Origin: Liriodendron chinense
Taxonomy: Eukaryota; Streptophyta; Magnoliopsida; Magnoliales; Magnoliaceae
Reading direction: 5' to 3'
Length of the DNA: 64,000 nucleotides
Assembly (NCBI GenBank): GCA_003013855.2
Contig: ML058440.1
Location: 62,001-126,000, forward strand
Part shown: positions 53,600 through 64,000 of the stretch, piece by piece
Layout of the letters: the number at the start of each line of letters is the position of its first letter
Position numbering within the stretch: position 1 is the stretch's first letter
Notes under the pieces: generated by a model
What the model saw: only the letters and a program-made list of their open reading frames with translations
What the model was told of the DNA's origin: nothing
Database searches by the model: none
Position numbers and translations under genes: made by a program

Positions 53600-55139
53600 C
53601 AGCTGATGTCTATAATGCTTATCAGTCCCCAAAACATAGGCTGTATAGAGGTTATCCTCTTAGCATAGAGCGAGGTAAGTTTCCGTGCTGGACGCTTGGG
53701 CTTACTTTGATAGTTGGCGCTGTAACAAGGTGTCATGTAAAACTGTCAATTCCATGTTAGTCATCTACAAAATAACGATGTTGTTGATGATGAGAAGTGA
53801 CGACATACAGTCCTTTCCCCAATGAGATTTCATGTGTAGGACATCTAATCGGTGGAAAAGGTGGGTCCCATTATGAAGATCACCTGCCCAGAAAAAAATC
53901 AGGTTGATCTGCTCATTACGTGTGGGACACCTGCATGGGAGTCACACCATCAGTTGTGCATTGATTTGGTGGTATGTACTGCTTGATTAGTAGATCAGTC
54001 TGATGTTTGGCCAGGCAATCTCCACTGGAGGGCCAACCCTTTGCACACTTGGAGGCCACACTGCCATACACACGTGTCACCTTGGTGGGAAAGACGGGGC
54101 TGTATGTGAAGTTTACATCAATGGGCTGTAACCTATATGTGATCATTTTGCAAACGTGAGATGCACTTTGGGAAGATATGGGACCACAACAAGAGGACCC
54201 CAAAAGGGATGTGAAAATCTATATGGGCTTGCAGCAACTACCATCTTTATATGACCATTTGATATCTTTTTACTTATGCATGAAATATTGGCCTGTCTTC
54301 TCTGTTTTGTACACAATCCCCATGTATATTGTTCCACATGTTCACTGATGTGAGCATGTTTGCCCATGCGCATATGATGGATCTGCGTACACAAGCATGT
54401 ATGTAGTTTGGGTGCTAGCATGTATACAGGGATTTTCACTGCAAAATACCTCAAGAATTCTGATTTTACCAAACAATGCCTTGACTAATTTAGGGTCTGA
54501 AATCATGAAGTCGAGCATTATGGAGTCCACTTGATGTAGGTATGACCATAGTTAGCAGAACGGCATACTTCAAAAAAGGGTATGGGAAATATTTGTGTTT
54601 AATTCATTCTTGGCCATCAAACATATGGTGGAAAATTTTGGTTAAAAAAAATATAAAAAATGGAAACACCAAAAATCCAAAGAATGAGAAGTTTTTTTTT
54701 TTTTTTTTTTGTATGTTTGGGCTTAATACAGTTTGGACTCAGAAAAACTGCTATATATTTGCATATATGTGTCTTATATATCATATAGAAATAAGGTTAA
54801 AATAGAAATTATATATGATGTGACCAATGGTATATATAGATGGTCAAATGGTGTTCCCTGTCAAACGCTTCTTTTTCAAGTAATCCATGTATAAATTAAT
54901 CTCTCTACTAAAAATTGTCCCCTTCTACTCAATTTTATCAATGGGTGGCGACCACCCATCTCTAGTTTTTAAATTGCCCACAAAAGCTTTTTATTTTATT
55001 TGATAAAACAATGTTTTCTTTTTAATTTGTTTTTGTTTTTTTTTCTTTTTTTTGAGAAAGAACATATTTAATTCAATTTGCGTAGAAAAACATGTTTTTT
55101 CCGCCTCTTATGAAATATACATAGTTTTAAACGTTTAAT
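53600..55139. other. GCP1 3' flank and repeats
   Basis: 53600-53800 is the likely 3' UTR and flank. 53820-54215 contains GTGGGTCCCATTATGAAGAT, CAGGTTGATCTGCTCATTAC and TTAGTAGATCAGTCTGATG, GGTGGGAAAGACGG in rough inverted order, perhaps another foldback. 54690-54710 is poly-T. No gene. Confidence 0.4.
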
Positions 55140-55454
55140 CAATTATACAAATTATTTTTTCAAAAATAGGGAGTTTTGCTAGCTATGGGTATGGCATCCA
55201 ACCCTTCCAACAAGTGCACCCCTTGATGTTGATCAAGGACCACACCATTAGAAACAATTTACACCCAAGAACCTCCAAATCCACGTGTGGCCCACCTCAT
55301 GATTGAATCAGTTTGTTTTGTATTCATTCTATCATCACTAATGGGGTGCACTTGTTTGGCGGGTTGGGCATCATATAGACGCACCATGTAGTCCCGGATA
55401 CTCAATTGACAAGGGCATTTTGGTCATTTCACCCTCTGACAAGCACTATTTGGA
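55140..55454. repeat. FB-D foldback repeat
   Basis: GGGTATGGCATCCAACCCTT, CCAACAAGTGCACCCC pairs with GGGGTGCACTTGTTTGGCGG, GTTGGGCATCATATAG. Right flank GGGCATTTTGGTCATTTCAC has the same word as the other FB-D copy at 57945-58345. Confidence 0.65.
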
Positions 55455-55462
55455 ACTTCAAG

Positions 55463-57468
55463 TAGGTCTGTCAATTGGGTACCCGAATCCGTGGGTACTA
55501 AATGGACCCAATCCGATTTAAACAGCTTAGGGTCCCATTTTTTGGACCCATAAAGAAAATGGGCCGATTTTGGTTCTCACCTTTTTGGACCCATTTAAGG
55601 TTTGAGTCTAGCCAGGGCAATGTTGGGTCATCAACTTGGGCCTGATTAAAATTCAGATCACGGTCAGGGCCAATTAGTTTTAGTATTACTATTATACATA
55701 TTTGATTAATCTATTCTAACAACGAAGGTTTCCCAAGTAACATGCATGTAAGAGCGCCCATTTACAAACAATGCATGTGTCAAAGTGGCACATGTGCACA
55801 ATGTAATCCACCTGGTGTGCCCAATCATGTAAATATGCTTTATGTCGCTATGAAAGCTGTCCTGCAAGGTGAGTGCGCGCACTATGATGATGCTGTGTCG
55901 TGTGTGGTTGTGACATGGCTTTTAATATGTACTGCATGTGCTGAAAATAGTGTATTTGATTGACTTGGAGACGCTACTAGTTGGTAAAGGCCTAGAATTT
56001 ATAGTAGGGTAGGCACATAGAATCTCATTGGGTTAGAGAATTGGAAATTCTCCAACTTAAGATGGCTTATTGATAGGTTTGCGGATCTCGGTGATTGTAA
56101 GGGAAGGGGTTAGGTATCCTCAACTGCATGTACTTGTGCAGTCTCTACTTTACGAATTTAAATTTTAAGAGAATTTTTGGGTTTCCAAAAAACCTTATAT
56201 TAATTGTCTAGCTAGTTATTGACAACGTCACAAGCCGATTAGTATGGCACTATTTGTTCAAATCACCACTAAGGAAATGACAGGTACGATAGATTTGGAG
56301 GAGATAGTACATGCAAGAAAAGGAAGAAAAGGATAAATGCAATATGTTAATGATCTAATAATATATGAAATATTAACAACTTCTAAGCTACCATTCACTT
56401 AAGTCATCGCTAAGGAAATTGCTTATGTCTCAACCCAGGATGATTGAAGAAATGATAGCTGTAAGAGAAAGGGAAGAAAATGACAAATACAATATGCTAA
56501 TGCTAAAGATAAAAGATAAAAAAATTTCAAGCAAAAGTTGACTTCTAATACACACAAAATCTAAAAATTTGACAAAGTGTGAAACATACAATAAAAAATT
56601 GCTTAGCCTGTAAGCATTAATATATGAAGGGAGGATATGTAAATGTAAACACAGAAAAATAAATGGATGGCAATGCACGTGAAAATGTGGGAGAAGGAAA
56701 TGAGAACTAAGACACTCCTAAGAGGGAGGTGATCGTAAATCTTGGATTTCAACCCTATTCCGTCAATCTTGATCAATAGAGATGACTGGGATAGTAGTAT
56801 GGACTGGATTGAAAGGCTTGGATGTATGGGACACTCTCATTCTACTTTCACTCTTACCCTCTTACAAGTAGTTTTGTTACTCGTCACTTAAAGCTAAGTG
56901 TTAGATAGTTCTTGTATCTTTAGAAATGGGAGGGGTAAGCCTCTATTTATAAATGTTGGCCTGGCTAATTGTAGTAACTTGGAGGGAAAACATTATCGTG
57001 TAGCATGATCTAAACGGTTAGCAGACACATGTCACCATGCATTTTGCTTTGATAAGTGGTAAAACAAATACCCAAATCCATAGTTCATGTGGGAGACTGA
57101 GAGAAGTTAACCTCGTTTCAACACTAGGTCTTGGTATAGATTCCCAAGGGGGTGGCTAACATTGTGGTGTGAATACTGACTAACAGGGGGTGGGTGTACT
57201 AATAGTGGTGTGTGGATAGGTTGAGCTTGTTTCCTAAAGGATTCCAAGTTCGCAAGTCATCTCTTCCATTCAAGATAGATCCGCAGTTTGTTGGGGTGAG
57301 GCGTCTACAGTTGCAAACCCAACTTGGAACCTAGATACAAAGACCCAATAGGTACGTAGACCCAATTAGATCCAGGTAATGAGAACCTGCACCCAAAAGT
57401 ACCCCAAACAGTTAGTCCATGCCCATGTACTATAGGACTTGACCCGACCCCTACCGTTGACAGCCCTA
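55463..57468. mobile_element. Non-autonomous hAT-like element, 2.0 kb
   Basis: Ends TAGGTCTGTCAATTGGGTAC (55463) and CCGTTGACAGCCCTA (to 57468). Flanking 8-mers ACTTCAAG (55455-55462) and ACTTCCAA (57469-57476) match at 6 of 8. Subterminal DNA is rich in GGGTACCCG / GACCCAAT words in inverted order. The interior (55680-57290) is A/T-rich with no transposase. Confidence 0.68.
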
Positions 57469-57476
57469 ACTTCCAA

Positions 57477-57944
57477 AGCATTGTTGCACTTACGTGCTGG
57501 TGGCCTTGCATGTCAAACTTTGATAGCATTCCTTATTCTTTGCTGTTCTAAGTTTTACTGTGATCTTTCCAGTTTATAAACTCCATCTGCTTAATTGAAT
57601 GGTAAGGATTTATTAGGTTTGTCAGTGAGATTTTTTGTGAGAGAAATAGATGTGATGTGCTACTTACATTTGATATGATGGGCAATCAATATAACTTTTG
57701 CTTTTTTTGGTCCATATGATTTCCATGGCCAATGTGGACCCTACTCTTATCTTCACCTTCACACCACTGATGCCCTTCTTTTCTCCTTTTCTTTAAGGAT
57801 TTGATTTCCTTTTATTACTGATTGAAGTTTGACCTTTGAGGAGGTGGTTTTCCCTGCCTCTGAGCTCTAGGATTAAAGTTCTTTTACTCTTTTTGGGTGG
57901 CTCTAATTGGAATTTTACCAAATATCTGCTTCCATGATGCGGTG
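57477..57944. other. Unassigned
   Basis: No gene or family recognised. Confidence 0.3.
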
Positions 57945-58345
57945 CTTTTAGAGGTGTGAAATTACCAAAATGCCTTTTTTTAAAGGAAGTGTTTAATTCC
58001 ATACTTGTTAGACTCAATTGGCATGGTTCTAATATCCAAGGCGTCCAACAAATACACCCTACCATGATGATACGGAGGAACAGAAATTATGGTAGATCCA
58101 TTCATTGGGTGGGCCACACCATGAAAAATAATTCACCACCCGAAAAGATGAAAATTCACTTGTAATCTATCCAATGATTTCATAGTCCTTAATTTTTTGT
58201 ATGCGTGATTACTATGTTCAGGTGCATATGTTAGACGGGTTGGATGTCACTTACCGACCATGTGGGTCCTACAATTCTCGACTTTACTGCCTTTTAAAGA
58301 AAGAAAAAAAAAAAAACAAATCAAGGGCATTTTAGTAATTCTCTC
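57945..58345. repeat. FB-D foldback repeat
   Basis: AATTACCAAAATGCCTTTTT and GGGCATTTTAGTAATTCTC pair at the ends; AAGGCGTCCAACAAATACAC and GTGCATATGTTAGACGGGTT inside. About 400 bp. The short frames at 57793-58165 lie in its left arm. Confidence 0.7.
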
Positions 58346-58539
58346 TCTCCAAAATCAACTACTGCTGGGAATTTCTTGAGAAAATGGTGTTTTACCACAA
58401 ATTCCAGAACCTTGCATCAATGCCTTTAAGAAAGGGGAGATGCCTTTCAAGAGTGAAAGTACAAAAATCCCCTATTTAGTGGCATATATTAATTTTTATG
58501 ATTTTCCTCTTTTTTCTTTATCTTTTTTACACATATTCC

Positions 58540-58735
58540 TCCCCACACACTCACGCACTCACACTCCCACACGCCAACACCCACCCCCACACACTCGCGT
58601 GCACTCTCACCACAAGGGGTGCTTGAACCCATGACCTGTGTTTAAACTCCAGAGCGTCTACCACGAAGGCACAGCAGTAACAGGTGCAATCCTGTGTTGA
58701 AACTCCATGGAGTCTACCACTAAAATGGAGGTGTT
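58540..58735 (-). mobile_element. Candidate tRNA-derived SINE, minus strand
   Basis: On the minus strand: TGCCTTCGTGGTAGACGCTC (A-box-like TGGTAGACGC), GGAGTTTAAACACAGGTCAT, GGGTTCAAGCACC (B-box-like), then GGTGAGAGTGCACGCGAGTG and a GT-rich tail. A second, partial copy of the front part follows at 58695-58735. Spacing of the two boxes (about 35 bp) suits a RNA polymerase III promoter. Confidence 0.45.
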
Positions 58736-59563
58736 TTTAAGTAATTTATCTCAATAAAAAGTGGTGGGTAATTTCGGTTGGTGGAGGCATTATTTTGTTC
58801 CCAGAAAGAAAAGAAAAAACCTCCTCTCCAACCCCATCTTTACAGTCAGTACATGTGACAACCTGTAAAAGTGCACTGGCACATCTTAGTCGTTCATATA
58901 GTGGGCCCTGTGAAGGTTACCATGTCAGGTGATGTGACTGTGCAACTTGGACGGCTGGCAAGTTTCATGGGAATGGTCCGGTGTGAAACACCATCATGAA
59001 AAAAGTTCACAATCGAGTGGGGCCCACTACTGATGGTATTGAGCTTTGTCCGTTTCATGAGTCTAAACAAACGGATTTTCACTGCGTTCATACTCATGCA
59101 ATGAGTGCATTATTTATTTATTATTAAAATTATTATTATTATTTTATTTTATTTTTTATTTTTTATTTTTTGTACGAGTAAGACTTTTATAAACAGGCAT
59201 CTTATTTATTTTTCATGGAAATGGTAGTGCTGTCTGTCCATGGAATCCATGCAAGGGTGATTTTTATCATTTGGGACCGTCCAACTAGTTAACGCTACCG
59301 TGGATGGAAATTTGTTCAAGATAAATGTGAATTGGATGATCCTAGCCATCCGATGAAGCCATGGGAAAGAAAGAAAAAAAAATAATTAACTAATAGTTGT
59401 AACTTGTAATACAGTGGAGAAAGGGAAGAAAAATGGACTTGATATATGTGTAGGATATTTGAAGTGTAAGCTGTCCATGATAGGGCGCACTATATGAAAG
59501 GACCTGATTGATTCATCACCCTTTCAATATGTACTGTGGAGGGGCACAGCTTTGGTGCATCTC
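58736..59563. other. No gene; foldback-like scrap and A/T tracts
   Basis: 58840-59060 has CAGTACATGTGACAACC, TATAGTGGGCCCTG and GAGTGGGGCCCACTACTG, perhaps a small foldback. 59110-59175 is an ATTATT/TTTTA low-complexity tract. 59230-59400 is unassigned. Confidence 0.4.
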
Positions 59564-60035
59564 CGATCCACCGAGGTGGGTGGGATCCCTGACTGTGGGG
59601 CCCACTGTTATGTATGTGTATTATGTCCACGCCGTCCATCCATTTTGAAAACTCATTTGAGGGCATGATCCCAAAACAGAAGCAGATCTAAATCTCAGGT
59701 GGACCATAATACAGGAAACAGTGGTAATTGACCATTAAAAGCTTCTCGTGGGCCACAGAAGTTTTTGATCAAAATGATATTTGTTCCATCTCTTCATCCG
59801 GGTCTCTGTGACCTTATCAACAGGTTGGATGGCAAATAAACATTCCGGTGGGCCCCATGATGTTTTTAGTGGTGGAGATTCAATTATTGTTGTTTCCTAT
59901 GATATGGTCCACCTAAGATTTGGATCTCTTCATTTTTTTATTTTTTTATTTTTGGATCATGACGTAAAATAAGCTTTCAAAATGGACGGACGGTGTGGAT
60001 GTAAGGAACATACATAACAGTAGGCCACGTCCTAT
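59564..60035. repeat. FB-A foldback repeat, full length, well preserved
   Basis: TGGGGCCCACTGTTATGTAT and ACATACATAACAGTAGGCC pair; CATTTTGAAAACTCATTTGA and AAGCTTTCAAAATGGACGG pair; CTCAGGTGGACCATAATACA and GATATGGTCCACCTAAGATT pair. Loop: ATCAACAGGTTGGATGGCAA. Good reference copy for the family. Confidence 0.85.
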
Positions 60036-60119
60036 GTGGAGGGAGGGCATTACCATCTTCCCGGTTTTTGGACAATGTGGATACATCTTGTCTACCATTG
60101 ATGGGTTTTGAAATTGAGA

Positions 60120-60170
60120 CATCTTGTTGAAACTCTAAATAGTCTACCAACAAGGCAGGGCCCTGAACTA
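60120..60170 (-). mobile_element. SINE-like fragment, minus strand
   Basis: Minus strand reads CTGCCTTGTTGGTAGACTAT, TTAGAGTTTCAACAAGATGT. A-box side only. Confidence 0.4.
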
Positions 60171-60696
60171 AACTTCAGTACATCTGCATTTAATTAAATT
60201 CATGTTTGTTTTCCTTGGATGGTGATTGGGTTTACCTCTTCTTTAACCGAGCTCACTCCCATGACTTGGTGGTGGGATTTGATTAGAATTGATAGTAGGT
60301 AACTATCAAAGACGGGTCGTCAAGTATGTACTCAACCGAGCAACTTTCAAACATGTTTTGTGTATGATAGCCACCTGCCATCCAATTAAATCCTGTTGCG
60401 CGCAGGCGGTGAAGGTCGATCAATCCAAGCAGGGGGTACCCAATCCATGTCCTTTTTTACTTTCGTAGGGCGAGAACTGTAGTTACAGTCACCTCCAAGA
60501 GCCCAGTCATGGTTAAATGAATAGGTACCATGTGTGCATGTCAAGATGGGGCCCATGGGAAAGGTGAAGACTTTTAAGACGTTGTGTGACTCTCTTCTAT
60601 TAACTCCTCTTAATGCCCAATGAAAAACCGCCATATATATTGGAGCCTGGATTTGGAACCCCCTGGTTTCAAAACCCCCTAAATTTGAAACCTCCT
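60171..60696. other. Unassigned
   Basis: No gene or family recognised except GGGGCCCATGGG at 60549. Confidence 0.3.
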
Positions 60697-61268
60697 GTTG
60701 TGTTTGGCACCATAGACTTGGAATCCCATGTAGTCCGAAAGTATAATATTTACAAGGGTTTGAATTTAATTACTTCAACTTTAACATCCCTAATTAGTAT
60801 AAACATGTAATGTTCGACACCATGTTTGTAATAAGCCCATTGAAATATATACTTTGGCCAAAAATGATGAAATTCCAAGTCTTGGATGGGCCACAAGCAT
60901 AAGATGACATCCAAGTGACTAACCTATGAATTTTAACTGTTGATTTCCTTAGGACAATGTTTAGACGGCGCAAATCATTATATTAAAGTAATTTTAGTAA
61001 TGCTGTTAATAATCTAATTGTTTTAGGGTATCATCAGTGGGCCATGTGCCCAATAGATTGGTAGCCTAGTGAGACAAATGTTACATATGTGACTCTTGAA
61101 AGGATTTTAGATGTAATCCAAGCTTCTACCTTGGATTGCAAATCCCCTCTACTTGGATTGCAAATCCCCTCATCGAGGGGATTTGAAACCCCCAATTGCT
61201 TTATGTGCCAAAAGCAGGGGATTTGAAACCCCCTCAAATCCCCCCAAATCTATGGTGCCCAAAAAGGC
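60697..61268. mobile_element. Possible MITE with TTTGG..ACCATAGA ends
   Basis: TGTTTGGCACCATAGACTTG and CCAAATCTATGGTGCCCAAA are inverted. Subterminal DNA has GGGGATTTGAAACCCCC several times on both sides (60650-60690; 61140-61230). No clear target duplication. Confidence 0.5.
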
Positions 61269-62045
61269 CCTAAGAGAATCTTTACTTCTAACCATGGGCC
61301 TAACTTTGACCCCCTCGTGCTGTGCTTTTCATTGGGTTTGTTAGGGTTAGTGGAGATTTCTGTGGATATAGATCGCCTGCAGTTAGAGATTGCTGTGCGC
61401 TAACTAGATATGTGCCATGAAGTGAAAAAGGGCAAAAGTGTCCATTTCACTTAGGACAAAACTTAGCTTTTTGACTGGGTAGGCGCATGTGGGCATCCCT
61501 CATGTGGCTACATCGAGGCCGCAAGAAGATTCCAACACCCACTAGTTGCAACCAATTCGCATTACATTCACATGACCTAATATTTTAATTTTTTTAATTG
61601 GGTTGGTATACACACCCACACTGTCAATCACCCTTCAGTTTTAGCCACCCCTACATTGGGATTCAATACCTTGACCTCAGTGTTAAGATAAGGTTATTAC
61701 ATTCCCACTGGTAGTACATTCACATGACCTTGAATCAGAAGCATCTTGAAATGATGCTTTTGTCCTTTCTATTGCGGGCTCACCTCAGCTTTTCGCCAAT
61801 AGCACTATTTTTATTTGGCCATGTAGCATCCTTTGGTGTTTGGCCAATCAAAATGGCCAGTATACAAGACAGAGAGGACCGTCTGTTTTACATGGACAAG
61901 AATTTCCTATAACAGCCCCTGCAACAAAAAGTAGTGGGTCCAACATGTTGTGTACATGACATCTATTCGCTTCATCATTTGTGCTAACTCATGTTAAGAT
62001 GTTAACAAAAAATAAGGCCTATCTCATTCTTCTTCTTTTTTGTTT
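61269..62045. other. Unassigned
   Basis: 61590-61700 has GTATACACACCCACACTGTC and GATTCAATACCTTGACCTC, somewhat like the SINE-like copies in minus orientation. No gene. Confidence 0.35.
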
Positions 62046-62215
62046 ACTTACCTAAAGGATTTTTTTTTATTTTTTTTTATTTATTTATTTTTTTTATTTA
62101 TTTATTTATTTTTTTTTTAAACAAGCCCTCACACCACAATGGGTACTCTGAACCAGAACCTCGTATTGAAACTCTGGTGAGTCTACCATAGGCATGAGCA
62201 AGTACCCCAACTTGA
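62046..62215 (-). mobile_element. Candidate tRNA-derived SINE, minus strand
   Basis: Minus strand: CATGCCTATGGTAGACTCAC, CAGAGTTTCAATACGAGGTT, TGGTTCAGAGTACCCATTGT, GGTGTGAGGGCTTG, then a long A-rich AAATAAAT tail (62062-62119). Same layout as 58540-58735, here with the A-rich tail expected of a SINE. Confidence 0.5.
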
Positions 62216-62696
62216 GCTGCTCCAAATGATGTATAGGAATAGGATGGATGTCTCGTACCCACACAGTGGACCCCACAGAGCTTTTTATTGCCCGGACTCA
62301 GAAGTTGTACACGTGGCATGCATTATCTCTGTTAAACAGGCAAAGTTACGGAATCTTCTGTACTGAAAAGTCACACTACCGAAAATCAGATCGGTGGCCA
62401 TTAGTGGCCACTTTATTGTTGAAATATGACTCTGGGATATTTTCATTTTTAACTGTCCAATAAATTTCTACCAGTGCCATATTTAATCAAAATAAGGGTA
62501 ATTTTCATTCATGACGCATCTAAACAGAGCTCTGTAATTTGGACAGTTTAATTTGGCTTATCTGTATACTACGTTAACAATTTCTAAGTAATTCTTACCA
62601 TGCCATCACTCTCTCCATAGTATCATAGCTTTCTCTTTCGAGTAATGCAAATCAAAGTCATTAACGTGCTAATCCAATTGGTTTTTTTTTAGGGAA
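62216..62696. other. Unassigned
   Basis: 62255-62285 has CGTACCCACACAGTGGACCC, a foldback scrap. No gene. Confidence 0.35.
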
Positions 62697-62860
62697 GCAG
62701 ATTGCGTACCAAGTAAACTCTGTGGGGCCCATCGTGGATGTATGTGTCCTATCCAAGCCGTTTATCTTTTTTATCATCTCATTGGAGGGGCATCAGCTCA
62801 AAATTGAAGTGTATCCAAAGCTCAAGTGGACCACACTACAGGAAACAGTGGGGATGGTCT
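62697..62860. repeat. FB-A left-half fragment
   Basis: GCAGATTGCGTACCAAGTAA, TGTGGGGCCCATCGTGGATG, CTCAAGTGGACCACACTACA; no return arm. Confidence 0.68.
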
Positions 62861-63096
62861 TTTAGGTCTTTCTTCATAGTGCTAATCTGTGCTTAAAACC
62901 CATTATGGCCTTATTGTTGCTAGGATTGGATGAGCTTACAAAGGGTGAGAACATGGGCCAATAGCTCATCTAGGACAGGAGTGGGGCCCGCACTGATGTG
63001 AGGTGGAACTCACTACTCTCTTCTCTCGGAAATTATCAAGAGTCCGGCAGCAGGTTCAGTTTGTGTACCTTTCAGCACGTTGAAGTGGGACGGAGC
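62861..63096. other. Unassigned
   Basis: AGTGGGGCCCGCACTGATGT at 62980 is another foldback scrap. Confidence 0.35.
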
Positions 63097-63572
63097 AGAT
63101 TAGGTGAGGCCCTGACTCTGGTCCCACGTTGATGTATTTCTGGTCCATCCATCAGTTTTTCCAGCTCATTTTAGGGCATGGTCCTAAAAATGAAGCAGAT
63201 CCAAATCTAAGTAGACCACACAATAAGGATTGAATTCCTACAATTAAAACTTCCTGGGGCACAAAAGTTTTGGATCAAGCTGATATTTGTGTTTTACCTT
63301 TATCCACGTCTGTGTGTGACCTTATCAAAAGGTCGGATGGCAATTAACATTACATTAGATCCTAGGAATTTTTTAACGGTGGCCACTCAGTGACCACTTT
63401 TTCCTTTGGAGTGGTCCATTTGAGATTTCGATCTGCTTCATTTTTTTTGAGATCATGCCGTAAAATGAGCTGGAAAAACTGATGGATGGCGTTGATATAT
63501 AACACATACATCAAGGTGGGCCCCACGGTCAGGACCTCACTCCCTAAGCTGTTACCACCTCATCCGCTCCCC
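63097..63572. repeat. FB-A foldback repeat, full length
   Basis: GCAGATTAGGTGAGGCCCTG and ACCACCTCATCCGC near the ends; CTGGTCCCACGTTGATGTAT and ACATCAAGGTGGGCCCCACG pair; loop GTGACCTTATCAAAAGGTCG. Confidence 0.82.
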
Positions 63573-63857
63573 ACTGGAACAAGTGGATCCAGCCGTCCAT
63601 CTAGTGGTTTTTACTGTACGGTTCTTGGTTGAACATCACACATCATATGAACAGTGTCCTACAACATCCTACCAGAAATTGATGGCTAGATCATACATCT
63701 GGCCTGGTTTTCAGCTGCCGGCAACATATGGATGGGACCCACTGAAAGGGGAAATCTGTATTTACCGCCCCACCTTCCTCGTGTCAGTAATGGTCAACCA
63801 AAGTTCACACGAATTCCCAGCAATAATGGTTGCAGATAACCGTGTAATAATAACCTC

Positions 63858-64000
63858 TGTGGGGCCCACCGTGATGTGTGTGTCACGCCATGGTAGGACG
63901 CGAGCTCAAAAACTAGGCCCATCTAAAAGTCAAGTGCACCAGGGAACGAAGGTGATTGAATCCTTCCTGGGCCCACCGCAACGTTTATAAGACATCCAAC
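63858..64000. repeat. FB-A foldback repeat running off the window
   Basis: TGTGGGGCCCACCGTGATGT, CAAGTGCACCAGGGAACG, TCCTGGGCCCACCGCAACGT, TTATAAGACATCCAAC. Only the left arm and start of the loop are in view. The open frame 63583-63990 overlaps it and is not a gene. Confidence 0.75.

Noticed and set aside
53700..55100. A second gene downstream of GCP1
   Set aside because: Only short frames with no domains; sequence is foldback-like and low complexity.
63583..63990. 135-residue open frame at the window end
   Set aside because: Overlaps an FB-A arm and has no recognisable domain or codon pattern.
1..64000. tRNA, rRNA or other structured RNA genes
   Set aside because: I found no cloverleaf with intact A and B boxes and paired acceptor stem; the SINE-like copies have box-like words but no tRNA stem structure that I can see.

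Overview
This window looks like nuclear DNA of a flowering plant. It carries one intron-rich conserved gene set in a dense field of decayed transposable elements. Introns are GT-AG, A/T-rich and full of plant-type Ty1/copia, L1-type and RTE-type LINE, hAT-like and Tourist-like remnants. I cannot name the species. The abundance of palindromic repeats ending in GTGGGGCCCAC reminds me of magnoliid tree genomes, but that is an impression and not a result.

The only convincing host gene runs on the + strand from 35713 to 53599. It has 13 exons encoding about 478 residues of the organellar tRNA N6-adenosine threonylcarbamoyltransferase (Kae1/TsaD/Qri7 family; GCP1 in Arabidopsis). All exon phases join cleanly except at exon 7/exon 8. 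There the reading frame is one base too long near 48577-48579. As written the protein would stop after about 290 residues, before the second phosphate-binding loop and the last metal ligand. This is either a sequence error or a truly broken allele. Intron 2 is about 8 kb and holds a truncated copia element (minus strand) and a decayed L1 LINE (plus strand). Intron 5 holds a hAT-like element with a perfect 8-bp target duplication, itself invaded by a LINE tail and a Tourist-like MITE.

Layout: 1-12.8 kb is nearly all copies of one foldback repeat family (here FB-A), with a nested hAT-like element at 2290-3338. 13.29-19.10 kb is a composite hAT-like element packed with minisatellites and an LTR fragment. 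19.34-23.54 kb is a 4.2-kb giant inverted repeat: about 500-bp terminal arms enclose a copia scrap, a 20-bp minisatellite that switches orientation twice, and a palindromic array of about 187-bp units. 24-31.6 kb holds more FB-A copies and a second foldback family. 34 kb has a 33-bp minisatellite. 35.7-53.6 kb is the gene. 55.5-57.5 kb is another hAT-like element. 58-64 kb returns to FB-A copies, other foldback repeats and candidate tRNA-derived SINEs.

The strongest candidates for something undescribed are the giant inverted repeat with its orientation-switching array, and the FB-A family, whose roughly 30 copies could each fold into a hairpin of several hundred bases. I found no bacterial genes, CRISPR arrays, rRNA or tRNA genes. 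Nearly all short open reading frames are chance or repeat-derived.
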